Shown: piece by piece, positions 62,601 to 64,000 of the stretch | Numbering within the stretch: position 1 is the stretch's first letter | Layout of the letters: each line of letters begins with the position of its first letter | Assembly (NCBI GenBank): GCA_964567945.1 | Contig: CAZMOS010000001.1 | Coordinates: 1-64,000, forward strand | DNA from: JAADID01 sp964567945 | GTDB taxonomy: Bacteria > Bacteroidota > Bacteroidia > Bacteroidales > F082 | Length of the DNA: 64,000 bases | Reading direction: 5' to 3' | Translations under genes and position numbers: made by a program | The notes under the pieces: generated by a model | Databases searched by the model: none | The model's input: only the letters and a program-made list of their open reading frames with translations | What the model was told of the DNA's origin: nothing

Positions 62601-62680
62601 TCTTTTTGCGGTGCAAGCAAAAACCCGCTGATCAATATGAGTAGAAAAACCGCTATAAATAAAAAAGGGATTTTTTTCAT
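56639..62680 (-). CDS. Alpha-2-macroglobulin family protein without thioester
   Basis: This 2013-residue protein has an N-terminal signal/anchor (FLFIAVFLLILISGFLLAP). After a helical region (about 30-380) come macroglobulin domains with the MG2 mark TYLFTDRAIYRPGQTVYFKGIVVEK near residue 605, then the A2M core (FFYPQLQTDSAGNVVFSFITPDALTEWKVMMLAYSKDLKTG, about 1205-1245) and an alpha-toroid-like helical region (about 1440-1760). The usual GCGEQ thioester is absent; the matching place reads YLGQSKIENTGYLFQRYF. It also has a low-complexity stretch rich in Glu and Lys at about 1165-1195. It may trap proteases or guard the periplasm, without covalent capture. Very long Bacteroidota members of this kind are usual. 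Confidence 0.9.
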   Translation of the reverse strand: MKKIPFLFIAVFLLILISGFLLAPQKENYDRQWFRVENFVKSGLPRSAIQVIDSIYELAQKEGNQQQKIKALIYRVSMQSRFEEDHIVKTIETFEDELSKASPPEKQILHSLLAELYQWYYQQNRWQINERGTVAGIDQRDIRTWDAVHFNKVIREHYLASLKNREELEKTDLAVFKPFIEHTDSSGLTLWPSLYDLLANRAVDYFSGQDADLAGIATPPAFDDYQLFAPAKEFVRLDFEVNDTASSQDIILGLYRHLLDFHLKQNNIPALVDLDIRRLQYVYSHFVQSPQTDSVYIQALSAFREQYRNRPEFVRISAILAARYSASAGNYNPLKGDEHRRDMNKALEVCDEAVKSFPQDTYVVECKNLMSDILRKEFNVQMPDAEISGKPFLSFLRFRNVKTLYFKVVELNLPDLLVNPGRMVQRDDVRQLMDAKPVKHWNVVLPDTKDHQSHTTEIAVPELGNGRYVLIVSDDQEFKNERNIIFRPFRITNLSYLIKSNPLDGNPELYVLDRETGQPYSGVSVKGYQKVYNKEKRRNKYQYFGEFFTDPDGYIKINLTDKQKHTPVTFLLERGCDQLLTTGNKYFYAPRKNDTWRTKTYLFTDRAIYRPGQTVYFKGIVVEKNGNNVRIKRGYQAETRFLNTNRKELGKLQLTTNEFGSFQGSFVIPSGELNGQMTLKTKTGTAVFSVEEYKRPTFEVLFDTIEGEYKFGDRVTVVGKAMNYAGNPLIGASVTYRVVRKVIPVPYFWGFRPYPFEKEVEIANGTTTTHDDGSFDISFNATPAENLHGQKTIPCNFTVYADVTDITGEVHPGTINLMVGPQSVILTVNAGKEIQKENNKGIELKAKNLSGRPVDATVTYFLYQLTPPDYIQKKRYWPRPDINQVSRDKFREMFPHDVYGNEDKKEKWPRVLIYNDKIEFKGTVEILKKLLAETKPGEYLLTAQTTTRNDDTIKTEHYFTFYSTQSGKLPVNELAWSTVTNKEAEPGDVVQLVIGSAAKKTKFYYEVVNGDEITLSGWLKISNSRKVIDIPVLEKYRGNFAIHVYSNRYNRFYHASYLVEVPFSDKKLDIRLETYRDYLTPGKKEEWKVTVTGPEGEKLATELLAGMYDASLDVFRANKWDFSLYHSKRNDQMWKTGYYRAGWGSKLFRQPVDYLSPPKVLYPRINWFGYAHGGYHGPLDVMEMGVPGTAKRTPARSEVLEQKAEKEPATSEETKQENQKQVPEEKKEELTVPLRTNFNETAFFYPQLQTDSAGNVVFSFITPDALTEWKVMMLAYSKDLKTGLLIKKIKARKKLMVIPNLPRFVRQGDTLFFSAKLVNLSGKPMTARVNIEFFNPVTQKKIDLTGKNEKLVREISVDAGKNALMQWNIAIPEGLDMMAYRIKAISDEFTDGEERMIPVLTNRMLVTETLPLWVNGNQSKDFVFKKLKESGETTSLKNYRFTVEFTSNPAWYAIQALPYLGQSKIENTGYLFQRYFANSLSAFIVNSNPKIRSVFESWKRITPDAFYSKLQKNQELKNLVLSATPWILEAENEAEQKRRIGILFDVNRLANEKETLLAKLKAKQLGSGAWPWFSGMREDRHTTQSVVLGIGKLKNKGVLDFTDDPTLKNMTRKAVQYLDGKLLEDYNKLKKNNPKGMSKYIPGSLQVEYLYARSLLINEFPVRTEIREAFDYYTDQEKKYWLKKNNYLQGMAALTLYKLGYRNTAEAIMRSLKERSLHNEEMGMYWRSNRGWGWYEAPVEAQAILLEAFDEVMNDSRSVEEMKKWLLKQKQTTHWKTNSATAEAVYGLLFTGADLLAENVPVKLKVGKTEIIPGEREGMKTEAGTGYYKTSWHGKEITPEMADIRVTNPNNHIAWGGAYWQYFEDLDKITTADSPLSVEKQMFVQELTDKGPVNKPIEESRPLKTGDKVVIRLIIRTDRAMDYVQLTDMRSAALEPVVQLSGYAYSGGLGFYKSVTDVSMQYFIRHLPKGTFVLEYPLMVTQQGSFSNGIATIQSFYAPEFAAHSEGVRIVVK

Positions 62681-62815
62681 GAGTGGAGTTTTTGGGATTT
62701 AACTTTCAATACTTCAAGCATAATGCCGGAAAATGTTAACAGATGTTAAGATGTTTAAGTTGTACGCAAGATAATATTTTTGGCTGAAATGAGCAGGGAC
62801 AGGCTTTCTTAACCA

Positions 62816-63685
62816 CTACCGAACAGATCTTTTCCACCGGTTGCTGTCATTGTTGGTAAGCGACTGTATAAAAGGGTTTTTCAGATTGCGGAAGCCCACA
62901 AGTTCCATGACAACGGAACCTACAATAATTTCCGACTCTGCCCTGACAGGTATATGGTTTCTGTCATCGGTTACCCACATAATTACCGGATATTTTCTGG
63001 CAAACACCTCGCCGGTTGCCATCACTGGCTTCACTTTCAAACAGGTTATTTTTCCCCAACCGGTGTCCAGTGTTTCCCTGCCGAGAAAAATGACCTTGGA
63101 ATGATAAACAGAGTCATTGAGGAAAAAATCAAAATAAAATATGCTGTCAGGCCCGAAATCATCCAGCGTGACCGTTCGTAAAAAATAAACTGACGACAGG
63201 ATATCGTGCACATCATCAGGAATGGGTACCCCGTTACGGGTACTGATCGCTTCCTTGTTTTTCCGGTCAAACCTTACTTCATCATTAAATACATAATTCC
63301 CTTCGTGGGTATGGCTGACAAATCGTTCAGGCAACAGGGTGGATGTATCCATGAAAGACTCAAAATGATCGCGAACTTTAAAAAAGAAATCAAAAAACTT
63401 ATTTGTTTTTCCGTTTGCGACAACATGATAGATTGTTCTGTCTTCTCCGTTCGGATCATTTTCCGGCCGGAGCAATTTAATTTCCACTTGTGCTTTTCCG
63501 GCATCCAATTCTCCGAAGGTTGTTTTATATTTCAACTCATAAGACAAATATTCCCCTGATTCAAATGCATTTTTACCAATGTTATCCTGGGCCCGGAGAA
63601 AAACATTTCCCCAAAGGATGACAATTGCGGTCATGATGATCCGACTGGTATTCAAATATTTTATTTCCTTTATTCCGGAGAGCAT
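62816..63685 (-). CDS. DUF3108 domain exported protein
   Basis: From the ATG at 63685 the protein has 289 residues with a signal peptide (IIMTAIVILWGNVFLRAQ). The DUF3108 domain follows: FESGEYLSYELKYKTTFGELDAGKAQVEI near residues 40-68, VRDHFESFMDTSTLLPERFVSHTHEGNY, and VIMWVTDDRNHIPVRAESEIIVGSVVMELVGF near the end. It is a beta-rich periplasmic protein of unknown function, common in Bacteroidota. It is transcribed in the direction of the A2M gene with a gap of about 135 nt. The frame extends to 63724, but the later ATG suits the signal peptide better. Confidence 0.87.
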   Translation of the reverse strand: MLSGIKEIKYLNTSRIIMTAIVILWGNVFLRAQDNIGKNAFESGEYLSYELKYKTTFGELDAGKAQVEIKLLRPENDPNGEDRTIYHVVANGKTNKFFDFFFKVRDHFESFMDTSTLLPERFVSHTHEGNYVFNDEVRFDRKNKEAISTRNGVPIPDDVHDILSSVYFLRTVTLDDFGPDSIFYFDFFLNDSVYHSKVIFLGRETLDTGWGKITCLKVKPVMATGEVFARKYPVIMWVTDDRNHIPVRAESEIIVGSVVMELVGFRNLKNPFIQSLTNNDSNRWKRSVR

Positions 63686-63888
63686 GCTGATCTTCTTTCG
63701 TAATTCACGGGCGAAAATACACACAATTGATCATGTTATTGTTAAAAATTTAAAAGCATGTTAAAAGTTAATTGTTGATAGTAGTTAATAAACTAACCAG
63801 GTTGGATTTGTTTGGCAGATATTCATGATATAAATCATAAATAAAACAAAACCAATGAAATATTAATTAAATCATTTCTTTATTTTTT

Positions 63889-63896
63889 TAATTTTG
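63889..63896 (+). promoter_or_regulatory. -7 box of the gene at the right edge
   Basis: TAATTTTG matches TAnnTTTG, 60 nt before the ATG at 63957. No TTG is seen at -33. Confidence 0.42.
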
Positions 63897-63956
63897 GATA
63901 AATAAGCAACCGAATCAGACAATACATTATTTCTTTTTTTAACTAAAATAAATGGT

Positions 63957-64000
63957 ATGAAAAAATTAATCATTACTGTTGTAGTCTGTTGTATGTTTAC
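63957..64000 (+). CDS. Start of a secreted protein, cut by the window edge
   Basis: ATG is followed by Lys-Lys-Leu-Ile-Ile and a hydrophobic run (TVVVCCMF), the beginning of a signal peptide. Only 14 codons are visible, so no product can be named. An ATG at 63952 is followed at once by TGA and is not the start. Confidence 0.6.
   Translation, partial: MKKLIITVVVCCMF

Overview
The window is about 64 kb of a Bacteroidota chromosome, most likely a Bacteroidales/Marinilabiliales-type anaerobe. The evidence is: several secreted proteins ending in type IX secretion (T9SS) sorting tails; many family-specific genes (GldA/F/G, DUF4252, DUF4837, DUF4340, Omp28-like); promoters of the Bacteroidota form TTG-N19/20-TAnnTTTG; and a phosphotransbutyrylase/butyrate kinase pair typical of a fermenter. 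The sequence is a draft scaffold. A 100-N gap at 16315-16414 is flanked by an exact 55-nt repeat, so it is probably an assembly artefact.

Layout. 34-6343: a divergent promoter pair, then housekeeping and hypothetical genes (DUF6873-like, DUF1295 membrane enzyme, metallophosphoesterase, DsrE-like, flavin reductase-like, Elp3-like radical SAM) and two small envelope proteins. 7055-11436: a secreted protein, a large modular leucine-rich-repeat protein and a CDF metal transporter in one direction. 11569-15729: an operon for a GldA-GldF-GldG type ABC system plus DUF4340. 16537-19360: LMW tyrosine phosphatase and the ptb-buk butyrate branch. 19472-27895: three T9SS cargo proteins, two of them tandem paralogues with Asp-box propellers. 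28100-29827: lysS. 29828-33214: an accessory stretch with palindromic repeats, a HEPN/MNT toxin-antitoxin pair and two decayed T9SS genes. 33215-35284: ECF sigma factor, anti-sigma-like protein and two DUF4252 proteins. 35625-37646: a secreted protein-arginine deiminase that matches the active-site spacing of Porphyromonas PPAD. 37759-40314: TatA, MltF-like transglycosylase, acyl-ACP thioesterase. 40542-48573: an eight-gene efflux operon (TetR, TolC, HlyD, DUF2147, two ABC ATPases, two ABC-2 permeases). 49309-51186: a small helical protein and a TrpB2 gene behind a tryptophan attenuator. 51424-56536: DUF4143 remnant, DUF4837 lipoprotein, LysM transglycosylase and an SRA-HNH nuclease. 56639-63685: an alpha-2-macroglobulin-like giant and a DUF3108 protein. 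A new secreted gene starts at the right edge.

The clearest undescribed-looking items are: (1) a complete ribosome-mediated trp attenuator (leader peptide with Trp-Trp-Trp, terminator and an 11-position antiterminator match) in front of a lone trpB2; (2) the PPAD-like deiminase; (3) a family of short palindromes and a 186-nt multi-hairpin repeat scattered between genes; (4) short tandem repeats touching or lying just upstream of the start codons of both efflux permeases; and (5) -7 promoter boxes lying 4-6 nt before the start codons of buk, the HEPN gene and the MltF gene, which suggests leaderless mRNAs.

No tRNA, rRNA, CRISPR array, insertion-sequence transposase or prophage was seen. All function calls rest on motif recognition by eye; no database search was possible.
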